The notes below the pieces were generated by a model. That model saw only the letters and a program-made list of their open reading frames with translations. It ran no database searches and was not told where the DNA came from. 64,000 bases of DNA from Pseudoruegeria sp. HB172150 (GTDB taxonomy: Bacteria > Pseudomonadota > Alphaproteobacteria > Rhodobacterales > Rhodobacteraceae): the NCBI RefSeq assembly GCF_013184805.1, contig NZ_JAATNG010000001.1:1240001-1304000 (forward strand). The letters are read 5' to 3'. Shown here one piece after another: positions 17,441-26,529 of this stretch. How positions within the stretch are numbered: position 1 is the stretch's first letter; every line of letters starts with the position of its first letter. A program made the position numbers and the translations under genes.

Positions 17441-18037
17441 ATGGCTGAGAAGAAGATCAACGGCGGGGTGAAGCTGGCGCTGGATATGGGGCCGATCATC
17501 GCGTTTTTCGTGGGCTATATCCTGCTGCGGGACCGGGTGTTCATGATCGGGGGCACGGAATATTCCGGGTTCATCGTGGTGACGGCGTGTTTCATTCCGC
17601 TGCTGGCGCTGACGACGTTCATCCTGTGGCGGCTGACCGGGACGCTGTCGAAGATGCAGATCGTGACGCTGGTGCTGGTGGTGATCTTCGGCGGGCTGTC
17701 GGTGTGGCTGAATGACGAGCGGTTCTTCAAGATGAAGCCGACGATCATCTACCTGCTGTTCGCGGGGATCCTCGGGTTCGGGCTGTTGCGGGGCAGGAGC
17801 TACATGCAGCTGGTCATGGAAGAGATGTTGCCGATGCGGCACGAGGGGTGGATGATCCTGACCAAGCGGGTGACGGTGTTCTTCCTGGTGCTGGCGGTGC
17901 TGAACGAGGTGATCTGGCGGACGATGTCGACGGATGCCTGGGTGAACTTCAAGACCTTCGGGCTGACGATCGGGCTGTTCGCGTTCTTCATGCTGCAGGG
18001 GAAGCTGTTCCAGGAATACGGGGTGGAGAAGGAGTGA
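17441..18037 (+). CDS. yciB: YciB/IspZ inner-membrane-spanning septation protein
   Basis: A 198-residue protein with five to six membrane helices. Recognisable family segments include LALDMGPIIAFFVGYI, GLSVWLNDERFFKMKPTIIY, EGWMILTKRVTVFFLVLAVLNEVIWR and WVNFKTFGLTIGLFAFFMLQ. YciB homologues affect cell-envelope synthesis and septation. The ATG follows GAGAGAG; the track frame begins 27 bases earlier without a ribosome site. A strong hairpin lies 47 bases after the stop. Confidence 0.9.
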   Translation: MAEKKINGGVKLALDMGPIIAFFVGYILLRDRVFMIGGTEYSGFIVVTACFIPLLALTTFILWRLTGTLSKMQIVTLVLVVIFGGLSVWLNDERFFKMKPTIIYLLFAGILGFGLLRGRSYMQLVMEEMLPMRHEGWMILTKRVTVFFLVLAVLNEVIWRTMSTDAWVNFKTFGLTIGLFAFFMLQGKLFQEYGVEKE

Positions 18038-18083
18038 GCGGGGCCCTGGGGCCGCGCTGACTTGGGTTTTTTGGTTGATCGCT

Positions 18084-18103
18084 GCCCGGCGTGGACGCCG
18101 GGC
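18084..18103. repeat. GC hairpin between convergent gene ends
   Basis: GCCCGGCG (18084-18091) pairs perfectly with CGCCGGGC (18096-18103) around TGGA. It is flanked by partly complementary TTGATC and GATCAA. It separates yciB from the hydrolase gene and may block transcription from both sides, though no T-run follows on either strand. Confidence 0.5.
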
Positions 18104-18184
18104 GGGGCGTGAGCGGTGATCAAGCGCCCGGGATATTATCGGCAGGTTTCCTGATAACGCAGATTTCGTGGAAACTGCAGCTGC

Positions 18185-19162
18185 CTATTGCAGCAGGCCC
18201 GGGCCTCGGGGTTCCGGGATGACGGGGCAATCGTCGTCGTGGTCGAACAGCCCGTGATGCGGGCGGAGGCGGGCCCAGCGGGGTTCTGCCTCGCGCGGGA
18301 GGGCGTGGCGCAGGCGGTTGAGCGACAGGGTTTCGCGGTTCCGCAGGAGGTCGGCGTAGAACAGCATGAGGCCGGGCCTGAGGTAGGAGGACCAGTGGCA
18401 TACGCGGCGTTTCGGCGCCGGGATGCGGAAGCCGAGGCGGTCGAGGGCGGCGCGGGTGCGGTCGGCGTCGATCTGGATGTCGAGCCAGTTGGCATGCGGC
18501 AGGCCAAGGCCGAGCGCCCGGTCTCCCCGGGTCGGTGCGCGCAGGAACCATTCGATCAGCGCGTCGAAGACGTCGTTTTCTCGCGTGGTGATGTTCAGCA
18601 CTTCCGCGGTACGTCCGGCCGGTGACGCCATCGCCGCGGCGGCCGCGGCGCGGAATTCGGCGGCGGCCATCAGTACCATGCGTCCGATGCTGGCCGGCGG
18701 GGCATAGCGCAGCGCGGTCAGGCAGACACGCGCACCGAGCGAATGACCGACCATGTCCACCGGACCGTCATGGTGGCGGCGGATCATCGTGATCAGGTCC
18801 GCCATTGCCAGCCCGGCCTGCCGTGCCTCTGACCAGGCGCGCCAGATCGTGCCGCGCGCCTCCCAACCGAAGGCGATGCACAGGCCCTCGCCGTCGCGGT
18901 CGCGGCCAAAGCCCAGATGGCGCGGCCAGGACAGCGCCTTCCAGCAGGTCCGCGCGGGCGTGAGCGAGAAGATATGGTCGTGCGGGCTGGTTTCTGCGGA
19001 GGCGGGCGAGAACTTGAAGCCGTGGACGATCAGGATGATCGGATCCCCCGGCGCGAGGCGGGCAACCGCCTGCGCGACTTCGGCTTCCAGGTTACCGGCC
19101 CCGTGAAGGACCGGACCGTCGGCCCCGGCATTCACCCTGAGGAGTGGCATGGCCCCTAGCAT
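18185..19162 (-). CDS. alpha/beta hydrolase
   Basis: A 325-residue probable serine hydrolase. The oxyanion-hole HG is at 47-48 (IILIVHGFKFSP), the nucleophile elbow GHSLGAR puts Ser141 at the catalytic position, and FDHDDDC near the C-terminus may supply the acid. A second ATG at 19150 (MPLLRV) is equally possible. There is no signal peptide or membrane helix, so it is likely cytoplasmic. The substrate is unknown. It is divergent from the metZ regulatory region. Confidence 0.8.
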   Translation of the reverse strand: MLGAMPLLRVNAGADGPVLHGAGNLEAEVAQAVARLAPGDPIILIVHGFKFSPASAETSPHDHIFSLTPARTCWKALSWPRHLGFGRDRDGEGLCIAFGWEARGTIWRAWSEARQAGLAMADLITMIRRHHDGPVDMVGHSLGARVCLTALRYAPPASIGRMVLMAAAEFRAAAAAAMASPAGRTAEVLNITTRENDVFDALIEWFLRAPTRGDRALGLGLPHANWLDIQIDADRTRAALDRLGFRIPAPKRRVCHWSSYLRPGLMLFYADLLRNRETLSLNRLRHALPREAEPRWARLRPHHGLFDHDDDCPVIPEPRGPGLLQ

Positions 19163-19243
19163 CCACTACTAGATCTTGTGGCGCCCGGATAAGCGTCCCA
19201 TACGACATGCCTGTGAATAACTTATTACATCCATGTGACGGTG

Positions 19244-19272
19244 TTGACCCGTTGCGGAAATGCGTCTATCGC
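19244..19272 (+). promoter_or_regulatory. putative sigma-70 promoter of metZ
   Basis: TTGACC (19244-19249) and TATCGC (19267-19272) are separated by 17 bases. Transcription would start near 19279, exactly where the first pairing element of the SAM-II aptamer begins. Confidence 0.5.
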
Positions 19273-19277
19273 GGGGA

Positions 19278-19332
19278 CCGTGGCGATTTGTTCACCGGAT
19301 TGCGGGCCACGTTAAATATGCCGCTAAAGAGG
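19278..19332 (+). promoter_or_regulatory. SAM-II riboswitch upstream of metZ
   Basis: The sequence carries the compact H-type pseudoknot of the SAM-II (metA) aptamer. P1 is CGTGGC (19279-19284) with GCCACG (19306-19311). P2 is GCGG (19302-19305) with CCGC (19321-19324). The conserved unpaired stretches GATTTG, CACGTTAAA and GCTAAAG are all present. SAM-II is known in alphaproteobacteria upstream of methionine and SAM biosynthesis genes. S-adenosylmethionine binding should lower expression of metZ. A terminator follows directly. Confidence 0.88.
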
Positions 19333-19347
19333 TCGCGGCCGGTCCCG

Positions 19348-19380
19348 AACCCCCGACGCTCTCTGCGGTGGGGGTTTTTT
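19348..19380 (+). terminator. intrinsic terminator between the SAM-II aptamer and metZ
   Basis: AACCCCC (19348-19354) pairs with GGGGGTT (19370-19376), ending in a T-run (19375-19380), 25 bases before the metZ ATG. Its place after the aptamer suggests riboswitch-controlled attenuation of transcription. Confidence 0.8.
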
Positions 19381-19404
19381 AATGCGCATAAGGAGGCGCG
19401 AGGC

Positions 19405-20586
19405 ATGAGCAAGGACTGGAACACCCGCACGAAACTGGTGCACGAGGGCATTCGTCGAAGTCAGTACGGCGAGGTCAGCGAAGCGATCTTTCTGACACAG
19501 GGCTTCGTCTACGACAGCGCTGAACAGGCGGAGGCCCGTTTCATCGAGGTCGGCGATGACGAGTTCATCTACGCCCGTTACGGCAACCCGACGGTGCGCA
19601 TGTTCGAAGAGCGCATCGCCGCTTTGGAGGGGGCTGAGGATGCGTTTGCTGCGGCCTCCGGCATGGCGGCGGTCAACGCCACGGTCATGTCGTTGCTGAA
19701 GTCGGGCGACCACGTGGTTTCGTCGCGGGCGCTGTTCGGGTCCTGCCTGTACATCCTCGAGACCATCCTGACCCGCTATGGCGTGGAGGTGGATTTCGTC
19801 GACGGCACCGATCTGGACGCGTGGAAGGCGGCGCTGCGCCCCGACACCAAGGCGGTGTTCTTCGAAACCATGTCGAACCCGACGCTGGAAGTGATTGATA
19901 TCGAGGGTGTTTCGGCGCTGGCGCACGAGGTGGGCGCGCTGGTGATCGCGGATAACGTCTTTGCAACACCGATCTTTTCCCGTGCCCTGGAACAGGGCGC
20001 CGATGTCGTCGTCTATTCCACGACCAAGCATATCGACGGGCAGGGGCGCTGCCTGGGCGGCGTCGTGCTGGGCACGCGCGACTTCATCCGCAAGACGCTG
20101 GAGCCCTATCTGAAGCATACCGGCGGGGCGCTGTCGCCGTTCAACGCCTGGGTGATGCTGAAGGGTATGGATACGCTCGACCTGCGGGTCAGGGCATCGT
20201 CCGACACGGCGCTGAAGCTGGCGCAATCGCTGGAGGGGCACGGCAAGCTGTCGCGGGTCATCTACCCGCACCTCGCCTCGCATCCACAATTTGACCTTGC
20301 GAAGCGGCAGATGGAGGGCGGCGGCACTGTGCTGTCTCTGGACATTGCCGGCGGCAAGGAGGCGGCGTTCCGGTTCCTGAATGCGCTGGAGATCTGCACG
20401 ATCTCGAACAACCTGGGCGATTCCAAAAGCATCGTGACGCATCCGGCCACCACGACCCATCAGCGGCTGACTCCGGAGCAGCGCGCGGCGCTGGGGATTA
20501 CCGAAGGGCTGGTACGCCTGAGCGTGGGCCTGGAAGACGCGGGCGATCTGCTGAAGGACGTGGAACAGGCGCTGGCGCGAGTCTGA
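19405..20586 (+). CDS. metZ: O-succinylhomoserine sulfhydrylase
   Basis: PLP enzyme of the Cys/Met metabolism family that makes homocysteine from an acylated homoserine and sulfide. The 393-residue product has YARYGNPTVRMFEERIAALEG, ASGMAAVN, FFETMSNPTLEVIDI and IADNVFATP. The Schiff-base Lys208 is in VYSTTKHIDGQG. ATG 19405 has AAGGAGG upstream and excludes the riboswitch and terminator included in the longer open frame. SAM-II control supports a methionine-pathway role. Succinyl rather than acetyl specificity follows the usual MetZ assignment and is not proven by sequence. Confidence 0.92.
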   Translation: MSKDWNTRTKLVHEGIRRSQYGEVSEAIFLTQGFVYDSAEQAEARFIEVGDDEFIYARYGNPTVRMFEERIAALEGAEDAFAAASGMAAVNATVMSLLKSGDHVVSSRALFGSCLYILETILTRYGVEVDFVDGTDLDAWKAALRPDTKAVFFETMSNPTLEVIDIEGVSALAHEVGALVIADNVFATPIFSRALEQGADVVVYSTTKHIDGQGRCLGGVVLGTRDFIRKTLEPYLKHTGGALSPFNAWVMLKGMDTLDLRVRASSDTALKLAQSLEGHGKLSRVIYPHLASHPQFDLAKRQMEGGGTVLSLDIAGGKEAAFRFLNALEICTISNNLGDSKSIVTHPATTTHQRLTPEQRAALGITEGLVRLSVGLEDAGDLLKDVEQALARV

Positions 20587-20607
20587 CGGATAAGGTGGGC
20601 AGAAACA

Positions 20608-20633
20608 GGCCGGCAACCAATGGTTTGCCGGCC
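20608..20633 (+). terminator. hairpin after metZ, possible terminator
   Basis: GGCCGGCAA (20608-20616) pairs exactly with TTGCCGGCC (20625-20633). It starts 22 bases after the metZ stop. There is no T-run, so intrinsic termination is uncertain. Confidence 0.45.
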
Positions 20634-20858
20634 AAACTCGTTACCCCTTCATACCACTGTTACATTGGTTATCGCCGATTTCTTAACCGTTGGTAAACCG
20701 CCGGGAGGATTTTCGGTGCGCGCATGTGACCAACGGGTCTGCGTTCCGCCTGCCGTATCGCGGCTTGCCGGAGCGTGGTTGGGAACGCAGGGTCGAACAG
20801 CCTGACCACACCCGCCCGTTCCAGTTTCATTTGCAGTTGATGACATTCGCTTTCTTTT

Positions 20859-20879
20859 CCCCTGTTCCGGAAACAGGGG
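20859..20879. repeat. short perfect inverted repeat upstream of folE2
   Basis: CCCCTGTT (20859-20866) and AACAGGGG (20872-20879) flank CCGGA. It is about 170 bases upstream of folE2. It could be a 5' leader hairpin or an operator; no regulator can be named. Confidence 0.45.
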
Positions 20880-21049
20880 CGAGCTATCTGAACACCACCG
20901 ATCCGGACCCGTTGATCGGCTGGAGGTGGGCGGATACCTATTTCTCGCGTTGGATGATCCAAAACGCCTTTGACATCGTATGGTAGTATGTTCGATTACA
21001 ACGACGGTCAGATGACCCTAATTCCGATCCGGCAGACTCGGAGGCAGAG

Positions 21050-22153
<1,104 letters not shown>

Positions 22154-22213
22154 GCGGGCGGGGCGCCGAAACGGGCATTCCAGCGGGCGGGGTTTTCGTC
22201 TAACCAGACGGTC

Positions 22214-23281
22214 ATGCCGCTGAGTTTCGCCACGCTTACCGAGTTCTACGAGGCCCCGTTCGACACGCTGATCGACGTGCGCTCTCCGGCGGAATATGCC
22301 GAGGATCACGTGCCCGGCGCGATCTCTCTGCCGGCGCTGTCGAACGAGGAACGCACGCGGGTCGGCACGATTTACACGCAGGAAAGCCCGTTCCGGGCGC
22401 GCAAGATCGGCGCGGCGCTGGTGGCGCGGAACGTTGCGGCGCATCTGGAGGGGCCGCTGGCGGAGAAGGATGGCGGCTGGCAGCCGCTGGTCTATTGCTG
22501 GCGCGGCGGGCAGAGGTCGGGCGCCTTCGCGTCGATCCTCAGCCAGATCGGCTGGCGGACGCAGACCGTCGAGGGCGGGTACCGGACCTACCGGCGGCTG
22601 GTGGCGGGGATGCTGCACGAGACGGCGCTGCCGCACCGGCTGATCCTGCTGGACGGCAATACCGGCAGCGCGAAGACGGAGTTCCTGGAACTGCTGGCGG
22701 TGCGCGGGGTGCAGGTGGTGGACCTGGAAGGGCTGGCGGCGCATCGCGGGTCGCTGTTCGGCGCGGTGACGGGCGGGCAGCCGTCGCAGAAGGCGTTCGA
22801 GTCGGCGCTGGCAGAGGCATTCACCCGGGCCGATCCGGCGCGGCCGGTGGTTGTGGAGGCGGAGTCGTCGAAGATCGGCGAGCTGCTGGTGCCGCCTTCT
22901 GTCTGGGCGGCGATGCGAGCGGCGCCGGCGATCCGGATCGTCGCATCCTTGCGCGCGCGGGCGCGTTATCTGGCGCGGGCCTATGCCGACATCACCGCCG
23001 ACCGGGAGCTGCTGGCGTCGACGCTGGACCAGCTGATCCCGTATCAGGGCCGGGCGCAGGTGGAGGCGTGGCAGGCGATGGCGGCGGTGGGTGACGACGT
23101 TTCGCTGGCGGGCGAGCTGATGGCCCGGCATTACGATCCGCGTTACGAGAAATGGCGGTCGGGCCACGACCGCGAGGTGCTGGCCGAGGTCGAGGCGGGA
23201 ACGCTGGACGGCGACGATCTGGAACGGGCCGCAGACCGGATCGCCGACGCGGTAAGTGGCTGGCAGGTCAGGTCACAGTGA
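22214..23281 (+). CDS. mnmH: tRNA 2-selenouridine(34) synthase
   Basis: MnmH (SelU/YbbB) replaces sulfur by selenium at the wobble uridine of tRNAs, using selenophosphate from SelD. The 355-residue product has a rhodanese domain with the active-site Cys95 in YCWRGGQRS. A P-loop domain with GNTGSAKTE (148-156) and the C-terminal YRAW-type helices follow. Its stop overlaps the stop of selD by 14 bases, the two genes being transcribed toward each other. This functional pair implies that the organism makes selenouridine tRNA. Confidence 0.93.
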   Translation: MPLSFATLTEFYEAPFDTLIDVRSPAEYAEDHVPGAISLPALSNEERTRVGTIYTQESPFRARKIGAALVARNVAAHLEGPLAEKDGGWQPLVYCWRGGQRSGAFASILSQIGWRTQTVEGGYRTYRRLVAGMLHETALPHRLILLDGNTGSAKTEFLELLAVRGVQVVDLEGLAAHRGSLFGAVTGGQPSQKAFESALAEAFTRADPARPVVVEAESSKIGELLVPPSVWAAMRAAPAIRIVASLRARARYLARAYADITADRELLASTLDQLIPYQGRAQVEAWQAMAAVGDDVSLAGELMARHYDPRYEKWRSGHDREVLAEVEAGTLDGDDLERAADRIADAVSGWQVRSQ

Positions 23282-25442
23282 CGAAGGGCGCCCCATCGGT
23301 GATCGCGCCGATGCGCGCCGCCGGGATGCCGCGATCCTGAAGCTGGAACAGGAGGCGGTCAGCCTCCTGCGGCGGCACTGCCGCTAGTAACCCGCCTGCC
23401 GTCTGCGGATCGAAAAGAAGCGCCGCTTTCGCGCTTTCAGCGACGGTGATGCGCGCGGCCAGCGCACGGTTTTCCGGGTAGATCGTGGAGCGGATGCCCC
23501 CGGCTGCCAGTGCCTCGGCCCCGGTCATGGTCGGGACGGCGGCGAGGCTTAGCTCGGCGGCGACACCGGACGCTTCGCAGATCGCCTGCAGGTGTCCGGC
23601 GAGGCCGAAACCGGTGACGTCGGTCATGGCGTGGGCGGTGCTCAGGATCTCTGCCGCCTGGCCCTGCGGTTCCGCCATCAGCGCCAGAGCCGCCATCACG
23701 TCACGGCCGCTGGCCTTGCCCTGCATTTCCCCCGCAAGCAGCGTGCCCGAGCCGATGGGTTTCGTCAGGATCAGCGTGTCGCCGGGCTGCGCGCCGCCGA
23801 TGGTGATCGGCGGGCGGTGACACAGGCCGGTGACGGTGAAGCCGACGGTCAGCTCGGTGCCAAGCGAGGAGTGGCCGCCGACGATTTCCGCCCCTGCCGC
23901 GCCGAAAACGTCCGCCGCGGCGGCCATGATCTCTGCCAGCCACGCCTCCTGCATCGGCGGCGCCATGCGTGGCAGGATCACCTGCGCCAGCGCTGCCTGC
24001 GGTTCCGCCCCCATCGCCCAGATGTCGCCCATCGCATGGACGGCGGCGATGCGGGCCTGCAGCCACGGATCCTCGGTGAAGGCGCGGAGGTGGTCGGTTG
24101 TGACGACCTGACGGGTTCCGTTCAGGTTCAGGACGGCGGCATCGTCGCCGGGGCGGGTTTCAACGTCCTTGCGGTGGGCGGAGGGGAGGCTGGCCAGAAC
24201 GCGCCCCAGCGTGCCGCCACCGATCTTGGCGCCGCAGCCGCCGCAGGCGGGCTTGTCGCCGAGCGCCTCGGCCATGCCCTCGGCGTGGGTACGTGGCAAT
24301 GCTGGTTGCGGCATCTCCGGCAGCTCGTGGAACTTTCGCATGAATTTCCGGTCGATGCCGTCCTTCCAGCGCCAGAGAACCGGTGAGGCGAGAGCGATGC
24401 CCCATTTCTCCATCAGGGCGGATCTGCGGCCGAGCGAGACGAGTTTCAGGTAGTCGCCCTGCGGACGGAAGGGGCGCTGGCGGTTCTGGCCGGTGAGCGC
24501 CGCGCGGAGGTTGTCATAGAGCACTGGGGCGGCGCGGACGGCATAAACCCCGGCCTTCGGGCGCGGGGCGTGGGAGAGGTGGGCGCAGTCGCCGGCGGCA
24601 TATATCTGCGGATCGGAGCTTTGCAGCGTCGGGCCGACCGTGATGAAGCCGTCTGTCAGGTCGAGGCCGGTTTCGGAGAGCCAGCCCTGCGGCTGCGCAC
24701 CGGTGGCGCCCAGCGTGAACTGTGAGGCGACCGTGGAGCCGTCGGCAAGCCGGACCTCTGTGGCGGTGACCTCGGTGATTCCGGTTTCTTCCCGGAGGAT
24801 GATGCCGTGGCGGGTAAGTTCCTGCAGCAGTTTGCCCCGCGCGCGGGAATGCAGGCCGGGCAGCGCTTTTGCGCTGTCAAAGACCGTTATTTGCGGGGTT
24901 TTGCGCTGGTTTTGCAGCGCATGCGCAATGGCGATGGCCAGTTCGACCCCGCCGACACCTGCGCCGATCACCGCAATGTCGGGTGCGACACCGTCCGCGA
25001 CACGGGCGCAGAAGGCGGCCCAGGCCTCGGCATAGGGGCCCAGCGGTTTGGCGGCGACCCCGTGTTCCGCGAAACCGGGCAGGGCGGGCGGCGCCGAGCC
25101 GATGCCGATGTCTATGGAGGCGATGTCAAAGGGGATCGGCGGGCGACCGGCGACGTGGATGCGGCGGGCGTTGCGGTCGATGCCCGTCGCCGCGCCGAGG
25201 ATCAGCCGTTCGCCGGCGAAGCGGGCAAGGCGGACAAGGTCGATCTCCAGCGCGTCGCGGTCGTAATGCCCCGCGATGTGTCCGGGCAGCATGCCGGTAT
25301 AGGGCGCGGTGGGGTTCGGGTCGATGACCGTGAGGCGGACGCCCGGTACCGGCTTCATCCCCCAGCGGCGCAGCACCAGCGCATGGGTGTGGCCGCCACC
25401 GATCAGCACCAGTTCGCGGGTCAGGGGTAGGGTCTGCATCAT
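23268..25442 (-). CDS. selD: selenide, water dikinase fused to an N-terminal NADH-dehydrogenase-like flavoprotein
   Basis: A 724-residue bifunctional-looking protein. Residues 1-375 are a pyridine-nucleotide-disulfide oxidoreductase: FAD motif IGGGHTH (14-20), second Rossmann IGAGVGGVELA (159-169) and YAAGDCAHL. Residues about 390-724 are SelD: CGGCGAK with Cys400 and Cys403, DDAAVLNLNGTRQVVTTDHL, GGHSSLGTELTVGF, DVTGFGLAGHL and DPQTAGGLLAAVP. SelD makes selenophosphate from selenide and ATP. The fused flavoprotein may supply or reduce selenium, which is inference. Such fusions are known in several proteobacteria. Active-site Sec is replaced by Cys. Confidence 0.93.
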   Translation of the reverse strand: MMQTLPLTRELVLIGGGHTHALVLRRWGMKPVPGVRLTVIDPNPTAPYTGMLPGHIAGHYDRDALEIDLVRLARFAGERLILGAATGIDRNARRIHVAGRPPIPFDIASIDIGIGSAPPALPGFAEHGVAAKPLGPYAEAWAAFCARVADGVAPDIAVIGAGVGGVELAIAIAHALQNQRKTPQITVFDSAKALPGLHSRARGKLLQELTRHGIILREETGITEVTATEVRLADGSTVASQFTLGATGAQPQGWLSETGLDLTDGFITVGPTLQSSDPQIYAAGDCAHLSHAPRPKAGVYAVRAAPVLYDNLRAALTGQNRQRPFRPQGDYLKLVSLGRRSALMEKWGIALASPVLWRWKDGIDRKFMRKFHELPEMPQPALPRTHAEGMAEALGDKPACGGCGAKIGGGTLGRVLASLPSAHRKDVETRPGDDAAVLNLNGTRQVVTTDHLRAFTEDPWLQARIAAVHAMGDIWAMGAEPQAALAQVILPRMAPPMQEAWLAEIMAAAADVFGAAGAEIVGGHSSLGTELTVGFTVTGLCHRPPITIGGAQPGDTLILTKPIGSGTLLAGEMQGKASGRDVMAALALMAEPQGQAAEILSTAHAMTDVTGFGLAGHLQAICEASGVAAELSLAAVPTMTGAEALAAGGIRSTIYPENRALAARITVAESAKAALLFDPQTAGGLLAAVPPQEADRLLFQLQDRGIPAARIGAITDGAPFVTVT

Positions 25443-25598
25443 CGGTACCGCTCCGTTCCTGCGTCAGAGCTACCGCGTGGCGGGATCGGGGGCGAGTCCC
25501 TGCTGTGCGCGCCCTGCTGTCGCGGGAGGTTATTAAGGCCGTTTCGGGTTCCGGCTCGTGCCGGTATGCTTGCGGAAAGGGAGACGGAGGAGGTTTCA

Positions 25599-26303
25599 AT
25601 GACGGGCCCCAAGGCTTTGTTATTCGACGTATTCGGGACGGTGGTGGACTGGCGCAGTTCGGTGATTTCGGAGCTGGAGACGTTCTTTGCGCCGCGGGAG
25701 GTCGTGCTGGACTGGGAGCAGTTCGCGCTGGACTGGCGGGCGCTGTACCAGCCGGCGATGGATGCGGTGCGGAGCGGGGCGCGCGAGTACGTGGCGCTGG
25801 ACGTTCTGCACCGGGAGAACCTGGAGGTTCTGCTGGCGCGGCACGGGATCAGGGGGCTGAGCGGGGACGATCTGTGGCACTTGACGACGGTGTGGCACCG
25901 GCTCGACCCATGGCCCGACTGTGCGGCCGGGCTGGCGCGGCTGAAGCAGCAGCGGATCGTGGCGACGCTGTCGAACGGGAACATCGCGCTGATGGTCAAC
26001 CTGTCGCGGCATGGCGGGCTGGTGTGGGACGCGATCCTGGGGGCGGAGATCGCGCGGGCGTACAAGCCCGACGCGGCGGTCTATCTGCGGGCGGCCGAGG
26101 CGCTGGATCTGGCGCCGGGCGACTGCATGATGGTGGCGGCGCATAACGGCGATCTGCGTGCGGCGCGTGCGCTGGGGCTGCAGACGGCGTTCATCCTGCG
26201 GACCACAGAGTACGGGCCCGGGCAGACAGCCGATCTGAAGGCTGAGGAGGACTGGGATTTCGTCACCGACAGCCTGACCGGGCTGGCGGATGCGCTGGCG
26301 TAA
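25599..26303 (+). CDS. haloacid dehalogenase type II (HAD superfamily)
   Basis: A 234-residue cytoplasmic HAD hydrolase. The nucleophile Asp10 is in LLFDVFGTVVDWRSS, motif II is TLSNGNIALM, motif III Lys is in RAYKPDAAVYLRAAE, and motif IV is VAAHNGDLRAARALGL. The order and the DVFGTV/NGN pattern match L-2-haloacid dehalogenases. The ATG follows GGAGGAGG; a weaker start lies 33 bases upstream. The natural substrate could be another 2-haloacid or phosphate ester. It is divergent from selD and convergent with gltA. Confidence 0.85.
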   Translation: MTGPKALLFDVFGTVVDWRSSVISELETFFAPREVVLDWEQFALDWRALYQPAMDAVRSGAREYVALDVLHRENLEVLLARHGIRGLSGDDLWHLTTVWHRLDPWPDCAAGLARLKQQRIVATLSNGNIALMVNLSRHGGLVWDAILGAEIARAYKPDAAVYLRAAEALDLAPGDCMMVAAHNGDLRAARALGLQTAFILRTTEYGPGQTADLKAEEDWDFVTDSLTGLADALA

Positions 26304-26336
26304 AAGCAGATGAGGTGATTGCCGTAAGAGGCGGAA

Positions 26337-26396
26337 CCCGCACGGCTTTTGCGGAAGCCGTGCGGGCCCGGGACCGCCCTGGGGGTCCTGCCCCCA
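26337..26396. repeat. two tandem hairpins between convergent genes
   Basis: CCCGCACGGCTT (26337-26348) pairs perfectly with AAGCCGTGCGGG (26355-26366). TGGGGG (26380-26385) then pairs with CCCCCA (26391-26396). The layout (strong stem, then a five-G/five-C stem) resembles the element at 8884 and 38074 but lacks the leading CTTCTTCTGGTC. Confidence 0.6.
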
Positions 26397-26474
26397 CACC
26401 GGGGAGAGACGGCGCGGGTGGCGCGATCCAAGCGCCTTCGGATATGGGTCGCGCCGGTGCAGCGTAAGGTTCAA

Positions 26475-26503
26475 AGAAAAAGGCGGGCCCGGTTGGGCCC
26501 GCC
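26475..26503 (-). terminator. rho-independent terminator of gltA
   Basis: On the minus strand the 9-bp stem GGCGGGCCC/GGGCCCGCC (26495-26503 with 26482-26490, loop of four) is followed by TTTTTCTTT. It lies 26 bases after the gltA stop. Confidence 0.85.
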
Positions 26504-26529
26504 CTCTCTCTGCCGAAGTCCCGCTGAGG

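Larger units (their letters stand above)
20587..21049. other. 463-base intergenic region between metZ and folE2
   Basis: No convincing gene: the short frames lack ribosome sites and familiar composition. Two hairpins are described separately. A possible -35 TTGACA at 20970-20975 has only a weak -10 (GATTAC at 20994). The folE2 ribosome site GGAGG lies just before 21050. Confidence 0.5.

Noticed and set aside
20690-20986. 98-codon plus-strand frame upstream of folE2
   Set aside because: It has no ribosome site and spans a perfect hairpin; composition is unlike neighbouring genes.
20940-21049. Zur box in front of folE2
   Set aside because: The AT-rich stretch has no inverted repeat resembling the alphaproteobacterial Zur motif.
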